From contig LVBW01000014.1 in the NCBI GenBank assembly GCA_001604585.1, forward strand, positions 62,271 through 126,270: DNA of 64,000 bases. Direction: 5' to 3'. The notes under the pieces were generated by a model. It had not been told where the DNA came from and searched no databases. It worked only from the letters and a program-made list of their open reading frames with translations. Both the position numbers and the translations under genes were made by a program. Below, piece after piece: positions 34,120 through 43,095 of this stretch; the stretch's first letter is position 1, and each line of letters begins with the position of its first letter. The stretch comes from Puniceicoccales bacterium Verruco_02. Lineage in GTDB: Bacteria > Verrucomicrobiota > Verrucomicrobiia > Opitutales > Oceanipulchritudinaceae.

Positions 34120-35808
34120 ATGAAGACATGCCATAAACGACCTATGAACAAGGCCGCAGACACAGACCCAAACCAAGAAACCGGATACAAGACAGCGACG
34201 GCGGGCAACTTCCGCAGTCGGCGCCTTCATTTTCTGGGACTGGACAGCGACGATATTGTCAAAGCCTTCTTCGGGGGCAACGCCACGCTGGCCATCATAG
34301 TGCTGCTGCTCATCATGTTCTTCCTCTTCAAGGAAGGCTCCGGCTTTGCCGGGCAGAACGCCACAGAGTTGGTCAGTTTCCGCCAGAGCGGCCTTGAATA
34401 CGTGGATCTGATGCGTTCGCAGCTCAACGCCTTCAACGACCTGCCCCGGCACCTGAGCAAGATGGAGGCCGAGGACATCAAGTTCCGCATGAAAGAGGGC
34501 GACGAGCTGAAAGAGGCCCGCGAGCATACCAAGGAACTGCGCGATTACACAATGGAGCTTCGCAAGGCAGTCCGCCCTCTGGACCGTCACATAAAAGAGC
34601 TTTCCGAAACAAGCATCGTCCTGCGCGACGCCTACAAGACCTACCTCAACCGCTGTCAGGAAAAGGACAACCTGCAACGCGAGGCCGACAAGGCAGCAAG
34701 AAGAGGCAACACTGAACTCGAAAACAGGTTCCGCGCCGAGGCCGCCGCCGTGCGGATAGCCAGCATCGATGTAGCAGCACGCCGCGCCACAGTGACAAAC
34801 CGCCTGCCGGAGTTTCTCGCCATAAACGCAGAGCTGCGCGCAAAACTCGGCGTTCTCTTGGAAAATGCCCCCGCCGTGGACCGCGAAGTGGAGGACGAAA
34901 TGCGCCGCTTCCGCAGCAAGGCGCAACGCTTCATCGAGGTGTCGCTCCAAACAGAGGACAAGCTCCGCAGCTGGGATGCGGAAAGGCCCATGCCTTTCTC
35001 GCGCCGCATAACGAGCTTTCTCTTCGGGCGGGATTGGGTGACAAACAGCTACTTTCAGGACTGGTACGGAGTGCTGCCCCTTCTCTACGGCTCGGTAGTG
35101 GTGTCGTTTATCGCGCTCTTCTTCGCCGTGCCCCTTGGCATAGCAGGCGCAGTGTATGTCAATCAGTTCGCCAGCCACAGCGAGCAGAAGTTCATCAAGC
35201 CCTACATAGAGTTCATATCCGCCATACCATCGGTAGTCATCGGCTTTTTCGGCGTCATAGTGTGGGGCCAGTTCGTGCGCGAAGCCTCTGGCTGGGCCAT
35301 TTTTTCGTGGATACCGGGCTTTCCGATCTCCGAAAGGCTGAACGCCTTCACCGCAGGTTGCCTGCTGGCCCTGATGGCCATACCGACCATATTCACCCTT
35401 GCCGAGGACGCGCTAAACAACGTGCCCAAGGCCTTCAAGGAAGCCTCGCTGGCTGTCGGCGCAACGCGGCTCCAGACCACGATTCGCATCGTAATCCCCA
35501 CGGCCCTTTCGGGCATGATAAGCGCGGTGCTGCTGGGCTTTGGCCGCGTGATTGGCGAGACGATGGTGGTGCTTCTCTGCGCTGGCAACCGCATCTCCAT
35601 CCCCGACTTTAGCGACGGATTCAGCACCCTGTTCCAGCCCGTGCACACGATGACGGGCATCGTGGCGCAGGAAATGGGCGAGGTAGTCTCCGGCAGCATA
35701 CACTACCGGGCGCTGTTTCTTGTGGGCACACTTCTCTTTTTCATATCCCTTGCCATCAACTACATGGCGCAAAAGATAATGCGCCGCTACAGCATCGCGG
35801 AGAAATAG
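34120..35808 (+). CDS. pstC: phosphate ABC transporter permease PstC with long periplasmic coiled-coil insert
   Basis: The C-terminal half (about 315-562) is an ordinary PstC permease: YGVLPLLYGSVVVSFIAL, AIPSVVIGFFGVIVWG, the EAA loop EASLAVGATRLQTTIRIVIP, and FGRVIGETMVVLL. Upstream of it, one membrane helix (about 54-71) is followed by some 235 charged helical residues (about 75-310) rich in Glu, Lys and Arg heptads before the second helix. E. coli PstC is 319 residues; this one is 562. The insert should lie in the periplasm. Start at 34120 or 34144 is not decided by the sequence. Confidence 0.93.
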   Translation: MKTCHKRPMNKAADTDPNQETGYKTATAGNFRSRRLHFLGLDSDDIVKAFFGGNATLAIIVLLLIMFFLFKEGSGFAGQNATELVSFRQSGLEYVDLMRSQLNAFNDLPRHLSKMEAEDIKFRMKEGDELKEAREHTKELRDYTMELRKAVRPLDRHIKELSETSIVLRDAYKTYLNRCQEKDNLQREADKAARRGNTELENRFRAEAAAVRIASIDVAARRATVTNRLPEFLAINAELRAKLGVLLENAPAVDREVEDEMRRFRSKAQRFIEVSLQTEDKLRSWDAERPMPFSRRITSFLFGRDWVTNSYFQDWYGVLPLLYGSVVVSFIALFFAVPLGIAGAVYVNQFASHSEQKFIKPYIEFISAIPSVVIGFFGVIVWGQFVREASGWAIFSWIPGFPISERLNAFTAGCLLALMAIPTIFTLAEDALNNVPKAFKEASLAVGATRLQTTIRIVIPTALSGMISAVLLGFGRVIGETMVVLLCAGNRISIPDFSDGFSTLFQPVHTMTGIVAQEMGEVVSGSIHYRALFLVGTLLFFISLAINYMAQKIMRRYSIAEK

Positions 35809-35843
35809 ATAACCACACTGCAACGCAAGCTTCGTAAAACGAC

Positions 35844-36893
35844 ATGAGCGAAAGCAAGGCACACATCTTCCGCCACAACCCCCGCAGCTGGACACATCGC
35901 AAGGAGCGCATCGCGATGTGCTTTCTGCGCATGATGACCTATTTCATCATATTCTGCGCCAGCTACCTCTTTCTGGACATCGCCATAAAGGGGGCTGGCA
36001 CGGTCTTTAGCAGCAGCTTCCCCTTCGTTAACGTGGAGTTTCTAAGCGGCAGCCCGCAGACACTGCACGTCTTTGAATGGCAGGGGGAGAAGCTGGAAAT
36101 GTCCGACGCGCAGTTCCGCGCCTGGGCAACGGCGAACGCCATAGATGCGGCAGGCTTCAAGACCGATACCTACGCCTATTCCGGGGGCGGCATATTGCCC
36201 GCCATCATCGGCACAGTGCTCCTTGTCATAGGCTCGATGATTATCGCCCTTGTCCTTGGCATACTTAGCGCCATTTACCTCAGCGAATACGCACGTGACA
36301 CCAAGTTCATCCGCGCCATACGCCTTTCGATCGTGAATCTGGCGGGCGTACCCTCCATCGTTTACGGCCTCTTCGGCATGGGCCTCTTTGTGCTGTATCT
36401 TGGCTGGGGCGTGTCGCTTATTGCAGGCTGGTTCACACTGGCCTTCATGGTGCTGCCCATCATCATCACAGCCAGCGAGCAATCGCTTCGCGCCGTGCCC
36501 AAGGGCTTTCGCGAGGGCGCGCTTGCCCTTGGAGCCACCAAGTGGCAGACCATACGCACGAACGTCCTGCCCTACGCCCTACCCGGCATTCTGACAAGCT
36601 CCGTCCTTAGCGTGGCCCGTGTCGCTGGCGAGACAGCACCCATCATGTTCACCGCCGCCTACGCGATGCGCGACAAAATGCCCTGGGAAGCGGACAGCGT
36701 AACGGGCTTCTTCACGCAGGGCGTAATGGCCCTGCCCTACCACATTTACGTAGTAAGCTCCAAAATCCCGCAAAACGAGTACACGGCGAGGATGCAGTAC
36801 GGCACGGCCCTTGTCTTCATGATCGTAGTGGCCTCGATAGCCCTGCTCTCGATATACCTGCGCCAGCGCGCAAGGGAACGCTACCGCTGGTAG
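35844..36893 (+). CDS. pstA: phosphate ABC transporter permease PstA
   Basis: A 349-residue permease. A cytoplasmic N-terminus and one helix (about 30-52) are followed by an extracytoplasmic segment of some 60 residues ([20 protein letters not shown] onwards). The conserved core comes next: [58 protein letters not shown] as the EAA loop, and [18 protein letters not shown]. coli PstA has 296 residues, so the first loop is enlarged, as in the neighbouring PstC. Thirty-five bases separate it from pstC. Confidence 0.94.
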   Translation: MSESKAHIFRHNPRSWTHRKERIAMCFLRMMTYFIIFCASYLFLDIAIKGAGTVFSSSFPFVNVEFLSGSPQTLHVFEWQGEKLEMSDAQFRAWATANAIDAAGFKTDTYAYSGGGILPAIIGTVLLVIGSMIIALVLGILSAIYLSEYARDTKFIRAIRLSIVNLAGVPSIVYGLFGMGLFVLYLGWGVSLIAGWFTLAFMVLPIIITASEQSLRAVPKGFREGALALGATKWQTIRTNVLPYALPGILTSSVLSVARVAGETAPIMFTAAYAMRDKMPWEADSVTGFFTQGVMALPYHIYVVSSKIPQNEYTARMQYGTALVFMIVVASIALLSIYLRQRARERYRW

Positions 36894-36935
36894 CCAGTGG
36901 GGCTGACACCCAACCGACCACCGAAGCGGACTATA

Positions 36936-37817
36936 ATGATGAGCCAGAAAAACAATTTTCCCCCGACACTGAACTTTGAAATCCCGGCGATGAGCGAACA
37001 GACGATCCCCACGGCCAGAACCATCTACCGCCCCACGGCCACCGTCCAAGGCCCCGGCGGCGACAAGGTCTCCATCGAGGTGCGCGACCTGAACTTCTAT
37101 TACGGAGAAAAGCAGGCCCTGCATGGCATCAACATCAGTATCTTGGAGCACGAGGTCACGGCCTTCATCGGCCCTTCAGGCTGCGGCAAGAGCACCCTGC
37201 TCCGCTGCATGAACCGTATGAACGACCTTATCGACGGCACCCGTGCCGAGGGGCAGATACTCATCGAGGGGCAGAACATATACGACAAGGACGTGGACGT
37301 AATAGAGCTACGCAAGCACGTAGGCATGGTGTTCCAAAAGTCCAACCCCTTCCCGATGTCGATATACGACAACATCACCTACGGGCTGAAAATCCAAGGG
37401 CGGAAGAAAAAGCGCGAACTGGACGAGGTCGTGGAAAAAAGCCTGCGCGGAGCAGCCCTCTGGGACGAGGCCAAGGACCGCCTGCATGAAAGCGGCCTAA
37501 GCCTTTCCGGCGGCCAGCAGCAGCGCCTGTGCATAGCCAGGGCCATCGCCGTGGAGCCGGACATCCTCCTGATGGACGAACCCTGCTCGGCGCTCGACCC
37601 CATCGCGACGGCAAGGGTGGAGGAACTTATCCACGAGCTGAAAAAGACCTTCACGATCGTCATCGTCACCCACAACATGCAGCAGGCGGCCCGCGTGTCC
37701 GACAAAACTGCCTTCTTCTATCTGGGGAACCTCATCGAGTTCAACCAGACAGAGCAGATATTCCTAAACCCCTCCGACGCCCAGACCGAGGCCTACGTAT
37801 CGGGCCGCTTCGGATAG
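36936..37817 (+). CDS. pstB: phosphate ABC transporter ATP-binding protein
   Basis: The 293-residue ATPase of the phosphate importer. Walker A is in [20 protein letters not shown], the Q-loop in [17 protein letters not shown], the signature in [18 protein letters not shown], Walker B in [13 protein letters not shown], and the H-loop in [15 protein letters not shown]. An N-terminal extension of about 30 residues precedes the first strand. Starts at 36936, 36939 or 36990 are possible. It lies 42 bases after pstA. Confidence 0.96.
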   Translation: MMSQKNNFPPTLNFEIPAMSEQTIPTARTIYRPTATVQGPGGDKVSIEVRDLNFYYGEKQALHGINISILEHEVTAFIGPSGCGKSTLLRCMNRMNDLIDGTRAEGQILIEGQNIYDKDVDVIELRKHVGMVFQKSNPFPMSIYDNITYGLKIQGRKKKRELDEVVEKSLRGAALWDEAKDRLHESGLSLSGGQQQRLCIARAIAVEPDILLMDEPCSALDPIATARVEELIHELKKTFTIVIVTHNMQQAARVSDKTAFFYLGNLIEFNQTEQIFLNPSDAQTEAYVSGRFG

Positions 37818-37950
37818 GCATAGCACGGCGAAAAGCGCGGCGTTTACATTGGCCGCTTTCGATGCAATAATTGCATACATCACTCACTCCCACTCCCTCA
37901 GGTTCTCATAATCCAACCCCACTTGCCAGAGCGGCAGCCTACATAACAAA

Positions 37951-38655
37951 ATGAAGCGTTTCTTTCACAGCGAGCTAGAACAGTTCCGGTCCAACCTGCT
38001 GCTCATGGGCGAACGATGCATCGAAATAGTGCGCCTGTCCACCCGCGCCCTGCTGGAAGGCAACGTGGACTTTGCCAAGGCAGTGCTGACCAAGGACGAC
38101 GCCATCGACGAGCTGGAAGTGATGATCGACGCAGAGGCCATACGCTACATCTCCATGCGCGCCCCCGTGGCCAAGGACCTGCGCCTGCTTACAGTGGGCA
38201 TGAAGGCCGCGCACGACCTTGAACGCGTGGGCGACGAGGCAACGAGCATAGCACGCCGCACCCTGAAGCTGGACGCGGCCCTGCCCGTCAAAGACTTTCT
38301 GGGCATACCGGCAATGACACAGATTACCCTCGAAATGCTGCGCGATTCCATCGACAGCTTCATCGAGGGCGAGGCGGATAAGGCCCTCGCCATCCCCCTG
38401 CGCGACAAGGAAGTGGACCGCCTCAACAAGCAGAATTACGAAACCCTCGCCCGCCTTATTACGCAGGACACGGCCCGCATCAACAGCTATCTGGACCTGA
38501 TGTTCATATCCAAGTCCATCGAAAGGGTGGCCGACCACGCATCGAACATCTCCGAAGAGGTGGTGTATCTCTACAAGGCCGAGGACATCCGCCACTCCTC
38601 CCTTGTCAAAGAGGCCAAGGCCCAGCTGCGCGAGGGCGAAGAGCCAGAAGAATAG
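37951..38655 (+). CDS. phoU: phosphate transport regulator PhoU
   Basis: PhoU links the Pst importer to the PhoR/PhoB system and keeps the regulon off when phosphate is plentiful. The 234-residue protein has two PhoU three-helix repeats with the metal-binding motifs ERVGDEATSIARRTL and ERVADHASNISEEVVYLYKA. It follows pstB after a 133-base gap that includes a small ATGCAA/TTGCAT hairpin at 37862-37876, so it may also have its own promoter. Confidence 0.95.
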   Translation: MKRFFHSELEQFRSNLLLMGERCIEIVRLSTRALLEGNVDFAKAVLTKDDAIDELEVMIDAEAIRYISMRAPVAKDLRLLTVGMKAAHDLERVGDEATSIARRTLKLDAALPVKDFLGIPAMTQITLEMLRDSIDSFIEGEADKALAIPLRDKEVDRLNKQNYETLARLITQDTARINSYLDLMFISKSIERVADHASNISEEVVYLYKAEDIRHSSLVKEAKAQLREGEEPEE

Positions 38656-38665
38656 GCATCCGGGT

Positions 38666-38710
38666 AAGATGCGCGGCAGTAAAACAGTTGTTGCGCAAAG
38701 GGCATCTTTA
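38666..38710 (+). terminator. weak terminator candidate after phoU
   Basis: AAGATGC (38666-38672) pairs with GCATCTT (38702-38708) around a 29-base loop, followed by a short T/A run. A second small ACGGG/CCCGT stem follows at 38710-38726. Confidence 0.3.
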
Positions 38711-38787
38711 CGGGGAATTAACCCGTATTAACGCTCTCGTCATTTGATATCTTTGCCAAACGGGAGTAACATGAGTTCCCGCAGAAG

Positions 38788-39099
38788 ATGAAAATGAACC
38801 TCCCGATAAACAACCCGGAATCCCGGACAGTGGACCTGTCCGAGGACGAGTTCAACGACATCTATTGCCTGCTAAAGACCTGCATCAGCGCCGAAATGGG
38901 GCTGGAAAGCCACCGCGAGGTGGAAGGGGCGGAATTTGTCAAATCCTGCACCCGCATACTCGAATCGGGCAGGCCGCATCACTCACGCACAAGGCAGGAT
39001 CTCGAACGCGGCTTTGTTCCACTGTTGGAGCGTCTCTACAACGCAAAAAGCTCGCCAGTCACAACAAATGATGGCGTCTTTTATCGCGTAATCTTTTGA
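38788..39099 (+). CDS. small hypothetical protein
   Basis: A 103-residue, acidic-then-basic soluble protein with no signal or membrane segment; I do not recognise it. The composition (DLSEDEFNDIYCLLKTCISA at about 16-35, RQDLERGFVPLLERLYNAK near 70-88) looks like a real helical protein. Its stop codon lies five bases before the ATG of the nucleotidyltransferase, and a TTG at 39096 would overlap it as TTGA, so the two genes are probably coupled. Confidence 0.55.
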   Translation: MKMNLPINNPESRTVDLSEDEFNDIYCLLKTCISAEMGLESHREVEGAEFVKSCTRILESGRPHHSRTRQDLERGFVPLLERLYNAKSSPVTTNDGVFYRVIF

Positions 39100-39104
39100 G
39101 ACGT

Positions 39105-40061
39105 ATGCAAGCCCTCGATCCCCGCGAATGCGGTTCTCTCACACTCCTTGTGCTGGCCGCAGGCATGGGCAGCCGCTTTGGCGGACTAAAGCAACTTAGC
39201 CCCGTTGGGCCGTCCGGAGAAACGGTGCTGGAATACTCGGTTTACGACGCCATACGAGCCGGATTCACGGACCTAGTATTCGTAATACGAAGGGACTTCG
39301 AGGAACAGTTCCGCACACAGGTGGGTAGCCGCTTCGAGAGGCTTGTCAATGTGCGCTACGCCTTCCAAAGTCTGGACGACCTGCCAGCCCCCTTCACCCT
39401 GCCCGAAGGCCGCCTCAAGCCCTGGGGCACCGCACACGCCGTCCTCGCGGCAAGGCACTGCGTAAGCGGCCCATTCGCCGTGATAAATGCCGACGATTTC
39501 TACGGCGCCGACGCATACCGACGAATTGCCGCCTTCCTGCGCGAGCCCCCAGCCAGCGCCCCGAATAGTCCGGCCCGCTTCTGCATGGTGGCCTACGAAC
39601 TGGGAAAGACACTGTCCGAACACGGCACCGTATCGCGCGGGATCTGCCGGTGCGATATGGACGGAAATTTGTCAAGTATTCGCGAAAGAGAGAAAATTCG
39701 CGCTGGAGCCTCTGGACCAGAAGCTCTTTCTGACGATGTTTGGGAGAGCCTGTCATTCTCCACTCCCGTCTCGATGAACATCATGGGCTTCACCCCTGCT
39801 CTATTCCCCATGCTTATGGAACGCTTCACGCAGTTCCTCGGGCAGAGCATTGACCGCAGCGGGGCGGAGTGTTACCTGCCCGAAGCGGTGAGTAACGCCA
39901 TAGAGAGGCGCCTTGCCACGGTAAAAGTCCTCCGCAGCGACGGCGACTGGATGGGCATCACATATCCGCAGGATAGAGAGTATTTCCTACACAGAATTTC
40001 GCATAAACACGCTTCAGGCGAGTATCCGCCCAGTCTATTCGACAGGCTGGACGGGCACTGA
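39105..40061 (+). CDS. NDP-sugar-type nucleotidyltransferase
   Basis: A 318-residue GT-A-like nucleotidyltransferase. The N-terminal nucleotide loop reads LVLAAGMGSRFGGLKQLSP, followed by ETVLEYSVYDAIRAG, GTAHAVLAAR and the metal-binding AVINADDFYG. It resembles a family of sugar-1-phosphate nucleotidyltransferases that is often annotated only in general terms; the sugar is unknown. ATG at 39105 is chosen. It is probably co-expressed with the small gene upstream. Confidence 0.75.
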   Translation: MQALDPRECGSLTLLVLAAGMGSRFGGLKQLSPVGPSGETVLEYSVYDAIRAGFTDLVFVIRRDFEEQFRTQVGSRFERLVNVRYAFQSLDDLPAPFTLPEGRLKPWGTAHAVLAARHCVSGPFAVINADDFYGADAYRRIAAFLREPPASAPNSPARFCMVAYELGKTLSEHGTVSRGICRCDMDGNLSSIREREKIRAGASGPEALSDDVWESLSFSTPVSMNIMGFTPALFPMLMERFTQFLGQSIDRSGAECYLPEAVSNAIERRLATVKVLRSDGDWMGITYPQDREYFLHRISHKHASGEYPPSLFDRLDGH

Positions 40062-40208
40062 TGCGGACGGACGCTGAGTCAGACCGCCCCCGGCCTTCCA
40101 ACACCTGAAGCCATACTCGACAAGGCTGACGGGAATAGAGGCTAGGCTCGGGGCATCGGAACAAGCAATCCGGCCGTATGCGGTGCGTACATGCCAGAAC
40201 GCTGCTTT

Positions 40209-40224
40209 TATAATTCTTCCGATG
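40209..40224 (+). promoter_or_regulatory. -10 element directly upstream of the first hybrid kinase
   Basis: A perfect TATAAT at 40209-40214 is followed by only seven bases before the ATG at 40222. Transcription would start at or very near the initiation codon. Confidence 0.5.
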
Positions 40225-43014
40225 CACTTGCCGCGCATACTGGCTCTATTGTTTACGGCTGCACTGCTGTTGCTGCCGGGAGCGGAGCTTTATTCGCAAC
40301 AGACAGCCAAGTCCAAGGCAAACAAACACCCGCATGTGCTGGTCATCAATTCCTACCACGCGGGCTTCAGTTGGACTTTGGACCAAAACGCCGCCTTTGC
40401 CGAAGCCATACGAATACAACGCCCCGAGGCACAGTTGTTCGTAGAGTTTATGGATGTGAAACGCGTGGGCGAATCGAACCTTCAGGAGAGCTTCGCGCGT
40501 ATGCTCTCGCGCAAGTACGAAGGGATGCGCTTTGACCTTGTTTACGCAACTGACGACGTTGCCCTCCAGTTCGCGCAGAGCTACTCCTCGCGCCTCTGGC
40601 CGAAGGGGATGCCAATAATCGCCAGCGGCATCAACAATCATCCACTGCTCGATGCCACCCTGCACCCCACGACAAGGGGCATAATCGAAACCCAGGGTGC
40701 GGCCGAAGCCCTGAAGCTATGCCTTGAGCAAAACCCGAAGGCGCGGCAGATAGTGATGATTGCCGACCATACGGAGGTCGGACGGGAGATAGCCCAACAG
40801 GTGGAGGGCGAGCTGCGCCGCCAGACAGAGCTTCCTCTAATCCGTGTGCCGACCGGAACCAAGGCCGAAACTCTCCAGTTCATCAGCCACTTCGACTCTG
40901 ACACTATATTTCTCCTTGCCTTGTATGTGGTGGATGGGGCCAACAACTACTTTGAACCCGTAGAACTAGCCGACGAAATAGGTGCCCGCGCCAAAGGGCC
41001 TGTGTACGTTTTCAACGACATCTACACGCATGGACGCAACTGCGTTGGCGGCTATGTGAACATAGGCCGGGATCATGGCATGGCGGCAGGTCAACTCGCG
41101 CTCATGGTGCTCAACGGGGTGCCGGTAAACGAGCTCAACTCCCTCAACGAGGCCCCTCAAAGATGGGTGTTCAGCTACCCCGCCCTTGTCCGGCACGGAA
41201 TATCCACCTCCACGCTGCCAGAGGGCAGCATACTGCGCTTGAAGCCTCAGAATTTCTTCACGCGCAACCCCTTACTTGCCTTGGCCCTATTCCTTGGCAT
41301 CAGCGCTCAGACCACGCTCATTCTATACCTATTGGCCAGCATTCGCCGCAGGCACGCCGCAACAAAGGAACTCAGCCGCAACGAGGCCCAGCTTAGGATG
41401 CTCGTCGAACGCTCCCCGGTGGCTATCTCCATTGCCGACAAGGACGGCAATACCGTGCTAATCAACCGGCTGTACAAGGAGATGATAGGCTTTGACATCT
41501 CCGAGATACCCAACGTGCACCGCATCCGGGAGCTGATACTGCCAGACCCCGAATACCGCGCCAAAGTGCTTGCCACTATTGAGCACAAAAAGCGCAAGTG
41601 CATCCAGACAGGCAGCTCGATGGAGCCAGTGGAGTACCGCCTGGTCACCAAGTACGGCACAGTGCTGGAAGTGGAAATGCTGATTGCGGAAGTGGGCGAA
41701 TACACCTTCCGCATCACCCAGGACGTCACCCAACGCAACCGCGTGATGCGCGAGCTGAAGGCGACTACGGACGCGGCACGAATGGCCAGCGAGGCCAAGA
41801 GTCGCTTCCTTGCCAACGTGAGCCACGAGATACGCACCCCCATGAACGGCATCATGGGCATGGTGCAACTCTTGCGAGAGACTCCCATTAGCCCAGACCA
41901 GCGCGACTATATCGACACCATACAGGATTCCTGTGACCTGCTGGTATCTGTAATTAACGACATACTGGACCTATCGAAAATCGAATACGGGAGCATGACT
42001 CTGGACAAGGCCCCCGTGGATCTTTGCAGCTTCCTGCGCGGCATAGTGTCCCTTGCAAACCCCAGCGCCGAATCCCGTGGTCTAGCCTTTGTTCATGAAA
42101 TATCCGTCGGCCTGCCTCCGGCCATAGAGTGCGACGCCAACCGCCTGCGTCAAGTGTTGATGAACATGATAATCAACGCCAGCAAGTTCACCGACAAGGG
42201 CAGCATCACGCTGCGCGTAAGTGCCAGCGGCAGAGCGGGAGAGACAGGCAGTCTGCACTTCTGCATCGAAGACACAGGCATAGGCATACCGCCGGACCAG
42301 TTGGAGCGTATTTTTGAACCCTTCATACAGGCCGACAATTCCGCCACGCGCCGCCACGGTGGAACTGGACTGGGGCTATCCATATGCCGCCGCCTCGTCA
42401 CTATGATGGGCGGCCAGATAGAGGTGAAAAGCGAGCTTGGCAAAGGTTCAAGCTTCAGCTTCTCCATCCGCGCTCCCTTCCTTGCAGAGTGTCCGGCAAA
42501 CTGTTCGGGCGCGGAAAAAATCGACGAAAAACTGAGCGAAATCTGCCCCCTGCGCATCCTGATCGCAGAGGACAACGTGGTGAATCAGAAGGTCGCCCAG
42601 ATGATGCTTCGCAAGATGGGCTATATGGCCAGCATTGCCTCAAACGGGCAGGAAGCACTCGAAGCACTCGAACGCAAGGGCTTCGACCTTGTCCTCATGG
42701 ATGTGCAAATGCCCATAATGGACGGGCTGGAGGCCACCCGCCGGATACGAGAAAGCCGTGCAAACCCCGTCCATCCCTACATCATCGCACTCACGGCCCA
42801 CGCAATGGGCGACGATGCAGAAAAGTGCATCGCAAGCGGCATGAACGCGCACATAAGCAAGCCCCTACGCGCCCCTATACTAAAAGCCAGCATCGTAAAA
42901 GCCTTCCGCAACATAAAAGACCGTGCCGGGGACACTACTTACCAGCCCTCGCCGCGCACCTCTCTGCCCGACAGCTCGCCACGAAAATCGAAGGACATGG
43001 GCAACATACCTTGA
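40222..43014 (+). CDS. hybrid sensor histidine kinase, ABC-type periplasmic sensor (copy 1 of 3)
   Basis: A 930-residue hybrid kinase. A signal-anchor helix precedes a periplasmic domain of about 300 residues that resembles the ABC-type substrate-binding domain (HVLVINSYHAGFSWTLDQNA, LVYATDDVALQFA, GMPIIASGIN). Then come a membrane helix (about 350-372), a PAS domain (about 393-505), a HisKA domain with H535 in [12 protein letters not shown], an HATPase domain ([31 protein letters not shown]) and a receiver with D827 in LVLMDVQMPIMDG. A 25-residue tail follows the receiver. No output domain is present. The ATG at 40222 is preferred to GTG 40183. Confidence 0.93.
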   Translation: MHLPRILALLFTAALLLLPGAELYSQQTAKSKANKHPHVLVINSYHAGFSWTLDQNAAFAEAIRIQRPEAQLFVEFMDVKRVGESNLQESFARMLSRKYEGMRFDLVYATDDVALQFAQSYSSRLWPKGMPIIASGINNHPLLDATLHPTTRGIIETQGAAEALKLCLEQNPKARQIVMIADHTEVGREIAQQVEGELRRQTELPLIRVPTGTKAETLQFISHFDSDTIFLLALYVVDGANNYFEPVELADEIGARAKGPVYVFNDIYTHGRNCVGGYVNIGRDHGMAAGQLALMVLNGVPVNELNSLNEAPQRWVFSYPALVRHGISTSTLPEGSILRLKPQNFFTRNPLLALALFLGISAQTTLILYLLASIRRRHAATKELSRNEAQLRMLVERSPVAISIADKDGNTVLINRLYKEMIGFDISEIPNVHRIRELILPDPEYRAKVLATIEHKKRKCIQTGSSMEPVEYRLVTKYGTVLEVEMLIAEVGEYTFRITQDVTQRNRVMRELKATTDAARMASEAKSRFLANVSHEIRTPMNGIMGMVQLLRETPISPDQRDYIDTIQDSCDLLVSVINDILDLSKIEYGSMTLDKAPVDLCSFLRGIVSLANPSAESRGLAFVHEISVGLPPAIECDANRLRQVLMNMIINASKFTDKGSITLRVSASGRAGETGSLHFCIEDTGIGIPPDQLERIFEPFIQADNSATRRHGGTGLGLSICRRLVTMMGGQIEVKSELGKGSSFSFSIRAPFLAECPANCSGAEKIDEKLSEICPLRILIAEDNVVNQKVAQMMLRKMGYMASIASNGQEALEALERKGFDLVLMDVQMPIMDGLEATRRIRESRANPVHPYIIALTAHAMGDDAEKCIASGMNAHISKPLRAPILKASIVKAFRNIKDRAGDTTYQPSPRTSLPDSSPRKSKDMGNIP

Positions 43015-43095
43015 AAAGAGCAAGTACTGGCCGAATATGATACTTGAACGCCTTTTTGTAGGCGAACCACTTTTCACATACTCCCCTAGCACCCT

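Noticed and set aside
33922-35178. 418-residue minus-strand frame over pstS/pstC
   Set aside because: Antisense shadow of pstC; histidine- and cysteine-rich composition typical of shadow frames.
38771-38791. A six-codon frame (ATG at 38771) preceded by GGGAG, as a leader peptide
   Set aside because: Too short, with no attenuator hairpin or codon bias to support regulation.
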